Positions 48,213 through 59,549 of a DNA stretch of 64,000 bases are shown here, piece by piece. The first letter of the stretch is position 1; every line of letters begins with the position of its first letter. The notes below the pieces were generated by a model that did no database searches, was not told the DNA's origin, and saw only the letters and a program-made list of their open reading frames with translations. A program made the translations under genes and the position numbers. Origin of the DNA: Siphonodentalium dalli (lineage: Eukaryota; Mollusca; Scaphopoda; Gadilida; Siphonodentaliidae); contig CP136066.1 in the NCBI GenBank assembly GCA_032622095.1, positions 156,139,152 through 156,203,151 on the forward strand. The letters run 5' to 3'.

Positions 48213-48962
48213 AGGTGTACTCAAAGCTCAAGGCTAATTTTCATGAAACCGGTTTTACTTATCAACCTCTTTGCTGCTAAATGACGTTATGACATCATGT
48301 GCTGAGATCTTGACGTTATTGGCATTTTCCAGCATTTTTACGTCCGTAATAGTTACAGATGTCATAGCAGTGAAGACGTTATAAGTGTATACTAATAATA
48401 AGTTTGGAATGAGAAATATTTTATTTTAACCCTTTCTTATACTAAATGGATTATCCCAGTCAGTTATAAAAGTATACATTGGAATGGCCTATCATTTATT
48501 TGGAGGGGTGTTCAGGATAAATTAGCAGAAAACAGTCAGACGAAAAGATAATACAAGTGCAGGAGGATTCATATTCATGAGTGGGAAATGTTTAGATAAT
48601 AAGTTCAACAAATGACCTGTGGTCGTTTGTTGAACATATTATCTGGCCATTTCCTAAGGGAACTATTCGTCAATGAGCATTTAGTATAGAAAGGGTTAAA
48701 ATTCTATCCATGGGCAAAAATCGGAACCAAATTTGAGGCTTGAGTTGAGGCCTGAGGGACATCTCATGGCATTCTGATAATTTGTTCGTGCTCATTGAAG
48801 CAATGGACACTCATACTGCGCTAATGCCTCCATAAATAATATTGTTCAATTTTCAATAATAAAATGACAGTCTTTGTATATATAGGTCTAGTAATATCAT
48901 ATGTCACATTAGATTTTGTATGTTGTTGTTGCAACTGGATGTCTGGAACCCGGAGTACACCT
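48213..48962. mobile_element. TTAA-flanked element (750 bp) hosting a nested MITE
   Basis: Termini AGGTGTACTC (48213-48222) and complement (48953-48962), with TTAA at 48209-48212 and 48963-48966. The interior contains the complete piggyBac-like MITE 48430-48695. No coding capacity. Confidence 0.75.
48430..48695. mobile_element. piggyBac-like MITE (266 bp), nested
   Basis: Termini CCCTTTCTTATACTAAATG and complement cattTAGTATAGAAAGGG (one-base indel), with TTAA at 48426-48429 and 48696-48699. A CCC start plus TTAA target duplication is the piggyBac signature. It contains an inner palindrome aataagttcaacaaa...tttgttgaacatatt. Relatives: 50118-50586, 52103-52673, and 3' halves at 58640-58800 and 59150-59314. 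Confidence 0.8.
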
Positions 48963-49017
48963 TTAATGCATTATTAATGGTGCCCTGTCCAATGTGACAC
49001 CATAAAACCACCATCTA

Positions 49018-49230
49018 CAGTAATGCTCTAAATAATCGACTCCTTAACCACAGCAGAATTATGGGTAATTTTTCAGGATTTAGTCAGAAATATGGCTTGT
49101 TGCCATTCATCGGAAAGCTCTCACTGAGAGCTTTCTGATGAATGGCAACAAGCCATATTTCCGCCTAAATCCTGAAAAATTACCCATAATTATGCTGTGG
49201 TTAAGGAGTCGATTATTTAGAGCATTACTG
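49018..49230. mobile_element. Long-palindrome MITE (213 bp), copy 1
   Basis: Nearly perfect inverted repeat of about 105 bp per arm (CAGTAATGCTCTAAATAAT... and complement), centred at about 49124. TA lies on both sides (49016-49017, 49231-49232). A TA target duplication suggests Tc1/mariner mobilisation. Confidence 0.85.
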
Positions 49231-49232
49231 TA

Positions 49233-50113
49233 CATGCGTTCTATGCCAGAAAATAATTAGATCGGACCCATCAGCCCATTGTTGTTTTGATGGCCATATA
49301 TGGACTTTCAAAAGAGGAAGTATTAACACCTTTTGAAGTTTTGTCAGGCTAGTTAAATTTCCAATGGTCGTCTCTTTTAAAGAGCATCTATACTTCTGCT
49401 GGCCAAAAGCGGTAAGTTATAAAGAGCATTGTGAGCTTTTGTAAAAAAAATTGTATGTATTACTTAGATTATATTGAATTTTTGCGATTCCTGTGTGATT
49501 CAAATAATTGTGAATATTTACATAGCCTGTCTGTGTTACAATAAATGCTATTCGGTGATTGGTTAAATGCCAATTGGGTCACCCGTTTATACCTTAATAA
49601 CAAACAGACCGTAACACGAACACAACATCACAAATTGTTGACCTAATCAATAAAACTGGTCAGCAGAATCTTATATTGGGTTACTTTGTGCACTGCATGG
49701 GGATGTCTCAAATACTCAGCAGATTTTGTGAAAATAAACAATACACTCAGCCTTTTTATGGGAATAAATCATCAAAAAGCTATCTAAATATAAGAAACTA
49801 ATATAGTGGTATGTGTTCACGTCTCACACAATTACCCCAATGACCACAGCGCCGTATCTGTCCAATAACACACACAGCCACTATATTCATTTCTTAATTG
49901 CAAGTCATTTTCTTTCGCCTAAATATATTTTGACTAATCTGGTGTCAAATTGGACTGTGCACCTTTAAGGTTCTCATATATGGTGTTGCATGCAATGTGT
50001 CATATGGAATTTATGCATCGGATGCTGAATTTTAATAAAGTAAAATCAATGGAACTTTTACATGGCACAGATCATGAGAGATCCGAGAGTCAGATACATG
50101 TGTAAACAGTATT
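49233..50113. other. Spacer, no gene seen
   Basis: AT-rich. A solitary gcacctttaagg end at about 49961 resembles the TTAA-element termini but has no partner. No coding evidence. Confidence 0.4.
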
Positions 50114-50117
50114 ATAA

Positions 50118-50586
50118 CCCTTTCTATACTACAGTAATGTCCTAAATAATTGACTCCTTAACCACAGCAAAATTATGGGTAACTTTCCAGGATTTAGTCA
50201 GAAATATGGCTTGTTGCCATTCATCGGAAAGCTCTCACTGAGAGCTTTCCGATGAATGGCAACAAGCCATATTTCCAACTAAATCCTGAAAAGTTACCCA
50301 TAATTCTGCTGTGGTTAAGGAGTCGATTATTTAGGGCATTACTGTAAATACTCATTGATGAGTAGTTATCCCTTAGGAAATGTTCAGATAATAAGTTCAA
50401 CAAATAGGTAGTTTCGTTGAACTTATTATCTGAACATTTCCCACCAATGAATAGGACTCATTCTACTCTTGTATTACCTGTATGTCGTCTGCTAATATTA
50501 CCTGAACATTCATCCAAATGAATAACAGACCATTCCAATGTATTCTTTTATAACAGAATGGGAGAATCTATTCAGTATAGAAAGGG
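50118..50586. mobile_element. piggyBac-like MITE interrupted by a palindromic MITE
   Basis: Termini CCCTTTCTATAC (50118) and complement GTATAGAAAGGG (50575-50586), with TTAA at 50587-50590 and a decayed ATAA at the left. The 213-bp palindrome 50132-50344 sits inside at a TA. Without it the sequence ctatac-TA-aatactcattgatg matches the uninterrupted relative at 52640-52670 (complement ctacac-TA-aattctcattgatg). Confidence 0.82.
50132..50344. mobile_element. Long-palindrome MITE (213 bp), copy 2, nested
   Basis: Same family as 49018-49230, identical in length, with a few substitutions. TA at 50130-50131 and 50345-50346. The two arms pair almost perfectly, suggesting recent insertion or gene conversion. 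Confidence 0.87.
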
Positions 50587-50590
50587 TTAA

Positions 50591-51032
50591 ATTGATGTCA
50601 TGTATTGTGTGTTTACACAACAATTCGTGTCCTTCACAGTTATGGACACTGGTGAAGAAAACACAACTGATCAATATTGTCAAGGCCATATGAGTATTTA
50701 TTTTTGTTACATCAAATTCACTTATGATTGAAAAGATTGATCACTGTACATATTTAAACAAAATATTATAAAAACCAAAGACTCAAACTATTGTGTTAGT
50801 CAGCGACAACAATCTTGACACTTGATGTGGACAACACAGAAAGAGTACATGACACGCTGTATACAACCTTGCATGAAAGGACCGTTATATACCAAATGCC
50901 ATCATCAGATTCTTCATTATGAGATCAAATATATTGCACATCAGCATTGCAAAACAACTTGAAGTAGATACAAGTGATAGAGAGAATTTATAATTGTATG
51001 GTTACTACATTTTGTAAAGTGGGTACGAAGTC
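50591..51032. other. Spacer, no gene seen
   Basis: No motif, repeat or open frame that I can support. Confidence 0.4.
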
Positions 51033-51457
51033 TTCAGATAGTGTGTCTGTCATTTGCAGAATGAGGTCCACAGAGGGTTAATTTAGTGACCTATCCTGCA
51101 CAGCGGGTTAGCATCACCAAATTCACCCTCTGGGGACCTCATTCCGAATAGGCCTCATCTTCTGGGAAGTATCTATAGTCTCAAAATAACATTGTTTTAG
51201 TTACTTCTGTTCAGTTTCTATATCCCCCAATTTGCAAAGATAAAATGCATAATCGAGGTGACTAACGGGTTAAGATCACTAACTTCAACTGGGGAACTTC
51301 AATCTGATCCTAGGTCTCCTACAGCAGTAGAGACCTAAGCAGAATGAGGTTCCCATAGGGTGAATTTGGTGATGCTAGCCAGCTATGCAGGATAGGGTCA
51401 CTAAATTCACCCACTGGGGACCTCCTTCTGCAAACGACAGACACACTATTTCAAGGC
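51033..51457. mobile_element. Hairpin-rich MITE family, copy (425 bp)
   Basis: Termini atagtgtgtctgtcatttgc and the complement (gcaaacgacagacacactat) mark both ends clearly. Subterminal hairpins with gaatttagtga and gaatttggtgatgcta are present. One of the most complete copies of the 37352-37792 family. Confidence 0.8.
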
Positions 51458-52098
51458 TTGGGGGATATTAAATATATGAGAGGAGCTCATTACAATTAGT
51501 TCTCCGAGATGTTTCACTGTCTGAAGCAAGCCAACATAACGGAACAGTTTTGCAGCATGAAATAACAGTTATCATGTTAAAGGCACAGATGGCCTTCGTT
51601 ATAGGTTATAATCTGGAAATAACAGTTAACAAATTATGAAAATTTCCTAAAAAATATACCACTAGTATATTATAATGATAGCGTGAATGCGATATTATCA
51701 ATAAAACACACTTTGTGTGAGCCGAGCATTTGTTTATATACAGCACGTAAATAATGAGCAAAAGAAAAACACTCAACACCATGGTGATTTTTTTAAAAGA
51801 GTGATTCACGGTGACCCATTCAACACCAAAATCTTGAGAGGTGAGGATTAGCAAGTGCAATACAGGTATTTTGTAAACAACTTGGTGGCAATTCAAAGTT
51901 CACTTAGTGTGGTCTCCCCAGAATTGAGATCGTATACTCATTATGTACTGTTTATCTACATAACATGTCATTTGTTTACATAAAACATAGTACTAACATA
52001 TTGTAATGCCTATAATATAATATTCTTTCTGTTTATGGCGGTTTAAACAAATGTGACTATTTTAACAGCAATACCCACCACCAACGCTTACCAATTCT
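51458..52098. other. Spacer with one TTAA-type element end
   Basis: ttaaaggcacagatgg at about 51577 resembles the left end of 52966-53641, and 52030-52098 resembles that element's right end, so a degenerate ~520-bp relative may lie at 51577-52095. No gene. Confidence 0.5.
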
Positions 52099-52102
52099 TT
52101 AA

Positions 52103-52673
52103 CCTTTCTATACTAAGTGGATTCTTCCATTCAGTTGTAAAAGTATACATTGGAATGGCAGGCCCTGCAGATCTCAAAATTAGGCATAACCTATTTCTCG
52201 TTCGCCTGGATTGTGCTTAAGATAACACTTAGGTTACCAGAAGAGTTACATTTGCTTTTATAATCATTACAACTGGATTTATTAACTACTAATGGGCAAC
52301 TCATTGAAATAATAATTTTTAATGTCTCATTTTGGGACTTGATTGAGCAATGATTAAGGTGAGAATCAGTGATCGGGAGACCTACAGAAAACTTTGACAC
52401 CTTTTTTTCGTTCGCGACATTTTCATATGAGGTAACTCCAGGCAAAATGAACTGTCGATCGCCCCAAATCTGCAGGCCTGGAATGGTCTATTATTGATTT
52501 GGAGGTATGTTCATGAAATATAAGAAGAAAATAGATAATATAAATTGCAGAAGGATTCCTATTAGTGGTGGAGAAATGTTCACATAATAAGTTCATAGGT
52601 TGTTTGTTGAACTTATTATCTGAACATTTCCTATGAGAACTACTCATCAATGAGAATTTAGTGTAGAAAGGGT
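52103..52673. mobile_element. piggyBac-like MITE carrying a 320-bp insertion
   Basis: Termini CCTTTCTATACTAAG and the complement of AAACCCTTTCTACAC, flanked by TTAA (52099-52102; about 52674-52677). Compared with 48430-48695, the block 52159-52478 is extra. Confidence 0.75.
52159..52478. mobile_element. hAT-like insertion (320 bp) with 8-bp TSD, nested
   Basis: Flanked by TGGAATGG at 52151-52158 and 52479-52486; the relative at about 48480 has this 8-mer once, followed by cctat. Inner ends caGGCC(C)TGCAGAT and the complement of GGCCTGCAGATTT form short inverted repeats. An 8-bp duplication and CAGG-type end suggest hAT. Confidence 0.75.
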
Positions 52674-52677
52674 TTAA

Positions 52678-52961
52678 TCAACTTTGTCCGATCATCAAAT
52701 GACTGGCCAACAATAATGAGTCTTGGCAAATGTGTCGTAATCGACCATTAATACATGAAAACTGATTGACAGATCCTAGTTCTCATATGAACTGTGGACA
52801 GAAAAACTCATCTAAATTTCAGATGATTATCAATCAGCTAATACTGGGATTAAATTAGAAGAAATAATTACCATTTCAATCAAGTTTATTAAGCTAAGAC
52901 CATAACGCTGGAAGACAAAATCATTACAATGTACTATGGTTATGGTTATAGCTTCATATAC
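52678..52961. other. Spacer, no gene seen
   Basis: No feature that I can support. Confidence 0.4.
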
Positions 52962-52965
52962 TTAA

Positions 52966-53641
52966 AGGCACGGATGCCGTCACAGTGTGTATGCTGTTAA
53001 AATAGTCACAACTGTTAAAACTGCCATAAACAGAAAGAATATTCAAATATATAGACATATTTTATTCTTATACCAATCATAGATATCTCAATATTGTCAA
53101 GTTTATACGCTTCGTTATGTATTGTCAAGTTTGTATGCTTTGTTATGTAAACAAAAGCCAAAAATGTTACATAACCTGGCTTTTGTTTACATCACAAAGC
53201 ATATTAACTGGACAATAATATACTATTTACACATTATCTATGATTGGTGTAAGAACGAAATATGTCTATATTTGAATATTCTTTCTATTTATGGCAGTTT
53301 TAACAGATGTGACTATTTTAACACAACACAATTCTATTGGTTAATCACACACAAATGATATAAACGCTCTTTTAATATTTCCATATCAGGAAAACAGTAA
53401 CAAATAATGCTCTTTATGTTTACCATATCCGGATCTAAACAAAAGCCAGGTTCTGTAACGTTTTTGCTTTTGTTTACATCACAAAGGAAAAACATTTAAC
53501 AATAACATACTGTTTATGCCATATTTCTGATTGGTATAAGAACAAAGTCTGTCTATATTTTACTATTCATTCTGTTTATGGCGGTTTTTGATGGAGCTGA
53601 ATATTTTAACAGCATACCCACCGCCAACGCCGCCCGTATCT
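52966..53641. mobile_element. TTAA-flanked fold-back element (~676 bp)
   Basis: TTAA at 52962-52965 and 53642-53645, with weakly inverted ends (aggcacggatgccg / agatacgggcggcg). Internally inverted: ctgccataaacagaaagaat near 53020 against attctttctatttatggcag near 53276, and two acaaaagccaggtt/aacctggcttttgt blocks. Confidence 0.6.
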
Positions 53642-53645
53642 TTAA

Positions 53646-54779
53646 CCATTTGAACCCTGACGCCCTACCACGACCGACACCCTGACCCTGGGCTCCTTGT
53701 GGGATTTTCCTTTAAATTTTATAGTGTCTTGTTGGATGATGTTGGTTATGTTTAATTTGTGACACAGGTATGAAAGGTCCCCCCATTGATCACCGATCAT
53801 TATAAAATCGGAAGACTTTGCCACGCGGCAGCGTCTTGGTAACGGTTGCTAGGCAATTACCCCGAATTGACTGGAAAAGGCAATTATAGCATGGTATGTC
53901 ATAACTCAATGCCAGTGATTGTGTTTTTGATGACGATAATACCCTAATGTGAAATTTGAGATATATCCGACAAGAATTTAAGAGAGATCGAATGAAATTA
54001 ATTATTTAAGGTAGCAACGGTTGCTAATCAAGTACCACAAATGAACGGATGACACCACTGCACTAACCATTAAGTGGTAGTGTTCCCTTAATTTATACAA
54101 TATCTAGTCGCATAATGCTGTATATGTTCAATGGTGGCACCTGTTTGAAACTGTGCATACATACATGTATGTATGTTATGCATGGACCATTCTATGATCA
54201 TTAAAATATAAGGACACTTTGCCACCCAATCTCTCCCTAGTAACGGTTACCAGACAACTAGCCGGCATTAGCAAGAAACTGCAATTATGATGCAGCTATA
54301 TGTCCTATATATAACACCACATTTCGGTTAAAACGCATGTTTTTGTCATTTACAACCTATGTTCTGCGCATGCGCATATATTCCTACCCGATACTATAGC
54401 GGGTAGACATTCCATATACACACCCTGACCACCGCCGATGTCTATGGGGCCATTTAAACATATATTAGTGGATATGTCGTGCATAAGTACGCTATAAACC
54501 ATTTATTTCACATTTCGCTGCTCTGCGCATGCGCCAAGAAATTAACTTGATATGCGATCGAGGCCCTTCACCATATAAATATAATTTAAACAGGCTTTTT
54601 ATATTTGATATATATAACTAGAGTTTAGACGTCGATTTGTTATTGAATCGCATAGCTATAAACTATAAACACGTGGCGGTCGTTATAATGGCCGGTTCAG
54701 CGGCCGGTATACCACCGGCCGCTAGGGTATATGGAGGTTCACGCAGCGGCCGGTATTCCGGCCGCTGGGGTTCAAAGGG
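53646..54779. mobile_element. piggyBac-like non-autonomous element (1,134 bp)
   Basis: Termini CCATTTGAACCCTGACG and the complement of CCCTTTGAACCCCAGCG, with TTAA at 53642-53645 and 54780-54783. Its left TTAA is the same four bases that end the preceding element. Internal diverged repeats carry tggtaacggttgctaggcaa (about 53835, 54010, 54240). The right end has a tripled GGCCGG palindrome (54690-54775). No transposase frame. Confidence 0.72.
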
Positions 54780-54783
54780 TTAA

Positions 54784-55111
54784 TGGAAACCCGAAATATA
54801 AAAATACAAACTGGAATTATAAAAGATCATAATCATGATGGAAACCGGAGTTATTTATTAATTAGCATATAGTTTTATTCACACAGAAAATTTATACACC
54901 CGTAACATTACATACAGCCTTTTATAATTTCAATGTGATACATTTTCATCAGTTTGAATACAAATTGGAAGATTAACACATATATGGACTGGTTAACTAC
55001 TACAAGCATGCATAGATGATTGATATTCATAATATTTGCTGTCTCCAAATTGACGTAAAGCTCGAAACAAACTGGAGGATTCATGGAATGATGTTACTGG
55101 ATTGACTGGAA
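54784..55111 (-). other. 3' UTR / downstream flank of MTHFD1-like gene
   Basis: After the stop at 55112, the minus strand has AATAAA at 54874-54879, about 235 bases downstream, a plausible polyadenylation signal. The piggyBac-like element ends just beyond. Confidence 0.5.
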
Positions 55112-58100
55112 TCAGGAAAGACCAATAATCTCTTCTGTTTCTGGGTCAATGTCAATATCATAAAAGCAAGGTCGCGTCGGTAATCCTGGCATCGTACTCA
55201 TCTGTGAAAGAACGTTAGAAGCGCATCAATATATACACAGAATGCAAAAAAAAATTTCATTAACACTTTCATGACTGGAGCTTCCTAAATGTTGCAAAAC
55301 CATGTGCCAATGTATTTTCTTACATATATTATATGAGAATGCATGACGGACGGATAGACGGATGATGGACGAGGAGTGATGACTATAGCTCCACCGGAGA
55401 CTTCGTCTCAGGTGAGCTGAAGAGGCTATTTCGTGGGGACATGAATTTGTGGATAATATATCCACATCAACAGGTCCAATAATAGCAGGTTTATGACATC
55501 TATGAGTAGACATTATTGATAGATTGGAACAGACTTTTATATGCCTGATCTACATTTCCATCTTGTGTATAGAGATTTACTTATTGACCAACTCAGATGA
55601 CCAACTCCGAGTAAATTATTTTGTTGTATGATGATCTTGTGGTTGGGCCAAACCACGAAATCAATGAATAATAGACCCCCCATGAATTAAAAGGATTTTA
55701 CAGTATTGAGACACAAACGTAAAGAAAATAAATTTTAATGGCTCTTGACAGCATCTACAGGCATCAAAAGAGTGTGTGACATTTTCAGAATGAGGTCCCC
55801 AGAGGGGGAATTTAGTGACGCTACCCTGCACAGCGGGCTACATCATTAAATTCACCCTCTGGGGACCTCATTCTGCTTAGGCCTCATCTCCTCTGGAAAG
55901 TATCTTTATTATCAAATTAACCAGTTTTTTTTTTGTCTCTTTAATTTTATTTTTTAGTTTTGTTTCTCTATATCCCCAAATTGGCAGACGACACAATGTG
56001 TAATCGAGGTGTCCAATGGGTGCACATCACCACAAAGGATGACTGTGTGGGGTAGCATCAGTAAATTCACCCTCTGGGAATCTCATTCTGCAAATGTCCA
56101 GCACCAGATTTTGAGGCCTGAGCATCTACATTGTACATTGGCGGAGACAAGTTGTTACTTGCCCTTTGTGTCAGAACTGGAAATGGTAATACTGGACACA
56201 CCTTGTTGTGACCATCTTTGGGTCTTCAATACGACGAAAAGTTCTCCACAAAACACATGTTTATAATGCAACAACATTTGGTCTTAAAGTGATGAAAATT
56301 TATGTTTTAATTTCAGTTGACCAATCAATCATAATACATAATTTTTTAAAGTGGAGCTCGGTGGTCCAGTGGTTAGAGCGTCAGACTTGTCTTCACGGAG
56401 ATGAGTTTGCAGCCCGCCACTGGTCTGCTGTGACTTTCACACAGCAGTGGCTTGGTTGAAATTATCGGAAATAGTCGGATTGTATTCTGTTCAAATTTCG
56501 TGCCAAGTTGTTACCTCTGAGCAATGTTGCTCGTACTGTGTCTGCTTCGCACCACCCATTGGTGGAAAAGGGTACCTGATTATGAGTAGTGAAAGTATGC
56601 TAGCCACATTGTGGCTGTACCTCCCCTCTCCCCGGGGAGCAGTAGATGGTTACGGAGTGTTCAGGCTCATCAGGGTAATAATTGTACCATGCATTGATAC
56701 AGGTACCTGTAGAATGCATGTAATACATTAATCTATTATTGTCATAATATAACACCAAGTCTGCAAATAGCATGTCTGTCATTTGCAGAATGAGGTCCCT
56801 AGAGGGTGAATTTAGTGATTCTATCCCACACAGTGGGCTAGCATCACTAAATTCACCCTCCGGAGACCTCATTCTTCTTAGGTCTCATCTTCACGGAAGT
56901 ATCAAAAGTATCAAATTAACATTGTTTTTAGGTGCGTTTTCCGTTCTGGGAAGTTTCTATATCCCCTAATTTGCAGAAGCTAAAATGCATAATCGAGGTG
57001 TCCAATGGTTGAACATCACCAACTTTAACTGGGGAACTTCAGTCTGATCCTAAGTCTACCATAGCAGTTGAGGGCCTAAGCAGAATGAGGTTACAGGATA
57101 GGGTCACTAAATTCACTCTGTGGGGACCTCATTCTGCAAATGACAAACACACTATTTGCAGGCTTGTGTAACACTCACCGTTCCAATAAGAGGGTAGATG
57201 AACCCAGCACCAATAGCAGCTCTGACCTCTCGCACGGGCAGCACGAAGCCAGTAGGAGCGCCCTTCTTCTCAGGCATATGTGAGAGTGAGAGATGTGTCT
57301 TCGCCATACAAATCGGCAAATCATTAAAGCCCTGTGAGAAGAAAGCAAGTTACAAGTGTCAAAAAAACAATCCACTGACCTCTCGTTATTGTTCCTAGTC
57401 ATCAAATTCTGGGAAATTCAGTGTATTCTGGGTCAATTGTCCTGATTTTCCAGGTCGTGTTGTCCCATTTTTTATTAATTATTTATTTATCACGTATCCA
57501 CAATTTTTTCTTCATATTTTCTTCGAAATATAAATTCATATTTTAAAACACAAATAAATTACTTGATTTCTCTAAGTTGTCACTAAATATGCACAGTTCT
57601 TCAGATTCAGATATTTTCTGGTTCCATATGGGTATATTTTATGTCTATATTGTTATTCATGTGGAATCACGTTTGGGATCACGTTATTCCATTCCATTAT
57701 AGACGTATGTATCACAACTACAAGTATTTTTCCATATATTTTATCCTTAATTTAAATCAAGTTGAGAAAGTTATATTTTATTCTTTATTTGAGTCGAGCT
57801 GTCCCGGGTTGGGTTGTCCTTGGGTCGGGTGGTCCCATTCCCGGGAAATTATGTACAACCGAAACAGCATGAGTCGCTGCGGCTGTATTCCATTTACCAA
57901 CCATACAACCATGACGACCGACAAAATAAATCTACATTTCCAGATAAACAAAGAAGAATAACTCTAGAATAGAAATTGCAAACAAAACCATTTGATACTC
58001 AGTTTGAAGCCATTGTGATGTTGAATATTCATACTAGATTTCATGGAGATTGGACAACCAGTGCCTGAGATATCTGCACGGACGGTATGCATGCACACAT

Positions 58101-59514
58101 GGATGGATTACCTGATCCAGTATACAGTGGGGAGTATAATTACTGTGACTTTAATATTTTCCTATAACTTGTTGGTCTTTGTGAAGATGCAAGCCATGTA
58201 ATCAAGTCAAATCCCACCATGAATAATATCAAGCACTTTTAAGAACCCTACCAAAATATGCTGTTCTTCAAGGGTTTCAAGGTCTGGAAAAAAACAGAAG
58301 TCAAATATAAGCACCATGAAGGTTTTCAAGCACTTGCATGGCCATTGACCTATTTAATGACATGTGTCCTATTATCATGACCATCACAGTAGATGACAGG
58401 ATCACTGGTGATGAACCATTTTGATGGAACAATTTACAACAAGGATCCAGTGGATGCATAACAAACCTGTTTGGTGTATCTGTCTATTTGCTCTCGAGCT
58501 ACTTCAGATATTTCGATATCATCAGCACCATATATCTCTTGAGAAATTATTCGGATTTTCTCCTCAATAGTCAGCTGAAATATAAAATGTGTATGATGGA
58601 AGCAGCTTATAGCAATGAAAAAAGTATGACCATTTATTGAACTCATTATCTGAGATAATTTCTCGCCAATAAATAGGAATTCTTCTGGACTTGTATTATC
58701 TGTTTGTCTGTTATCTGCTTATGCTCCAGATAAATAATGAACCATTCCGATGTATACTTTTATAACTGACAGAAGAATCCATTCAGTAAACAAAGAGTTA
58801 AAATCTAATGCTATCAATATCTTCATAAGAGTCTGAATGTGTTCAATGGAAACATCACCATTGAATATATATCTGCCCCTCCAACTAGCTAGTGTAATAA
58901 TCTAACACAAAACACAAAGTATTGCATATATTGTCTGATTCAAACATATCAATCAGAAAATTTATAATGAAGTCAGTTTTGATGAAATGTCTTTATGACA
59001 ATATTTACTGTATTTTTTTCTATCAGAACAAACTATTCCCAATAAAGTATTGACATTGTTAAAGATAAATAATCCAAATCGATGGTCTCCACATCATCCA
59101 GTTACAACTGAATTTCAACAAAAGCCGATTTAGTTATCAAAATTAGTTTATCTATATATATAAAAGAGTAGGATCTGTCATTGCATTATCTGTTTATCAT
59201 TGTCCGTTTGTCTGCCATCTGCTTTTATTAGATGAACATCACCCAGATAAATAATATACCATTCCAATATACTTTTTATAACTGAATGGGAGAATCCATT
59301 CAGTATAGAAAGGGTTAATAATGTAATGACACTTACAGTGACATCATAAAGGAACTTGAAGTTGCTAGGAGCCTCAGTAGCTTGTTCTACAGCGTTGGCC
59401 AAATCTCGGGCCCCTGATCCACCATCTGACCAATGGCTGCAGATAACTGCATCAAACGCTCCATTTTCCTTGGCAATTTTCTGGGCCAACTCAAGCTCTG
59501 CTTTGGTGTCCGTG
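55112..59514 (-). CDS. MTHFD1: C1-tetrahydrofolate synthase, C-terminal exons of the formyl-THF synthetase domain (partial)
   Basis: Formyl-THF synthetase makes 10-formyl-THF from formate, THF and ATP. Four minus-strand exons join in phase: 59337-59514 ([20 protein letters not shown]... to NFKFLYDVT; donor GTAAGT), 58467-58574 ([20 protein letters not shown]...; donor GTTTGT), 57179-57331 ([18 protein letters not shown]...[11 protein letters not shown]; donor GTGAGT) and 55112-55201 ([17 protein letters not shown]...IIGLS, stop TGA). All acceptors end in AG. The order, the [10 protein letters not shown] and [17 protein letters not shown] blocks and the C-terminus match MTHFD1/MTHFD1L. Cytosolic versus mitochondrial paralogue cannot be told because upstream exons lie beyond 64 kb or in unseen sequence. 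No lesions; likely functional. Introns are packed with MITEs. Confidence 0.93.
55770..56115. mobile_element. Hairpin-rich MITE family, shorter copy
   Basis: agaatgaggtccccagaggg(g)gaatttagtgacgcta and complement form the left hairpin. The centre is shortened, with a T-rich patch (ccagttttttttttgtctc). It ends tctgggaatctcattctgcaaatgt. Confidence 0.7.
56353..56560 (+). mobile_element. tRNA-derived SINE (in MTHFD1 intron, antisense)
   Basis: ggagctcggtggtccagtgg starts a tRNA-like head. TGGTCCAGTGG at 56362-56372 fits the pol III A box exactly. A weaker B-box-like gagtttgcagccc follows at about 56403. A tRNA-unrelated tail continues with ttcgcaccacccattgg. The 3' end is approximate. Confidence 0.6.
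56758..57160. mobile_element. Hairpin-rich MITE family, copy next to MTHFD1 exon
   Basis: Ends gtctgtcatttgcagaatgagg and cctcattctgcaaatgacaa. The right end lies about 20 bases from the exon's 5' splice site at 57178. The left hairpin is complete; the right hairpin has lost most of one arm. Confidence 0.75.
57332..58466 (-). other. MTHFD1-like intron
   Basis: A 1,135-bp intron. AT-rich; a diverged dispersed repeat with agaataactctagaa and catggagattgg occurs at 57950-58140. No gene; the plus-strand frame 57641-57961 has no motif. Confidence 0.7.
58575..59336 (-). other. MTHFD1-like intron with two piggyBac-like MITE fragments
   Basis: A 762-bp intron. 58640-58800 and 59150-59314 are 3' halves of the CCCTTTCTATACT family (accattcc(g/a)atgtatac, agaatccattcagta). 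The second retains gtatagaaaGGGTTAA, with TTAA at 59315-59318, only 18 bases from the exon at 59337. Confidence 0.75.
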
Positions 59515-59549
59515 CTGAAAATCATGTTAACCCTTTACCCAACAGAACA

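Larger units (their letters stand above)
55202..57178 (-). other. Last intron of MTHFD1-like gene
   Basis: A 1,977-bp intron containing a SINE-like 3' end (about 55340-55425, ctccaccggagacttcgt), two hairpin-rich MITEs (55770-56115 and 56758-57160) and a tRNA-like SINE (56353-56560). Confidence 0.8.

Noticed and set aside
56353-56425. Functional tRNA gene
   Set aside because: Good A box but poor B box and no acceptor-stem pairing that I can see; better explained as a SINE head.
57641-57961. 106-codon plus-strand frame
   Set aside because: Within an intron of the MTHFD1-like gene, AT-rich, no motif or splice context.
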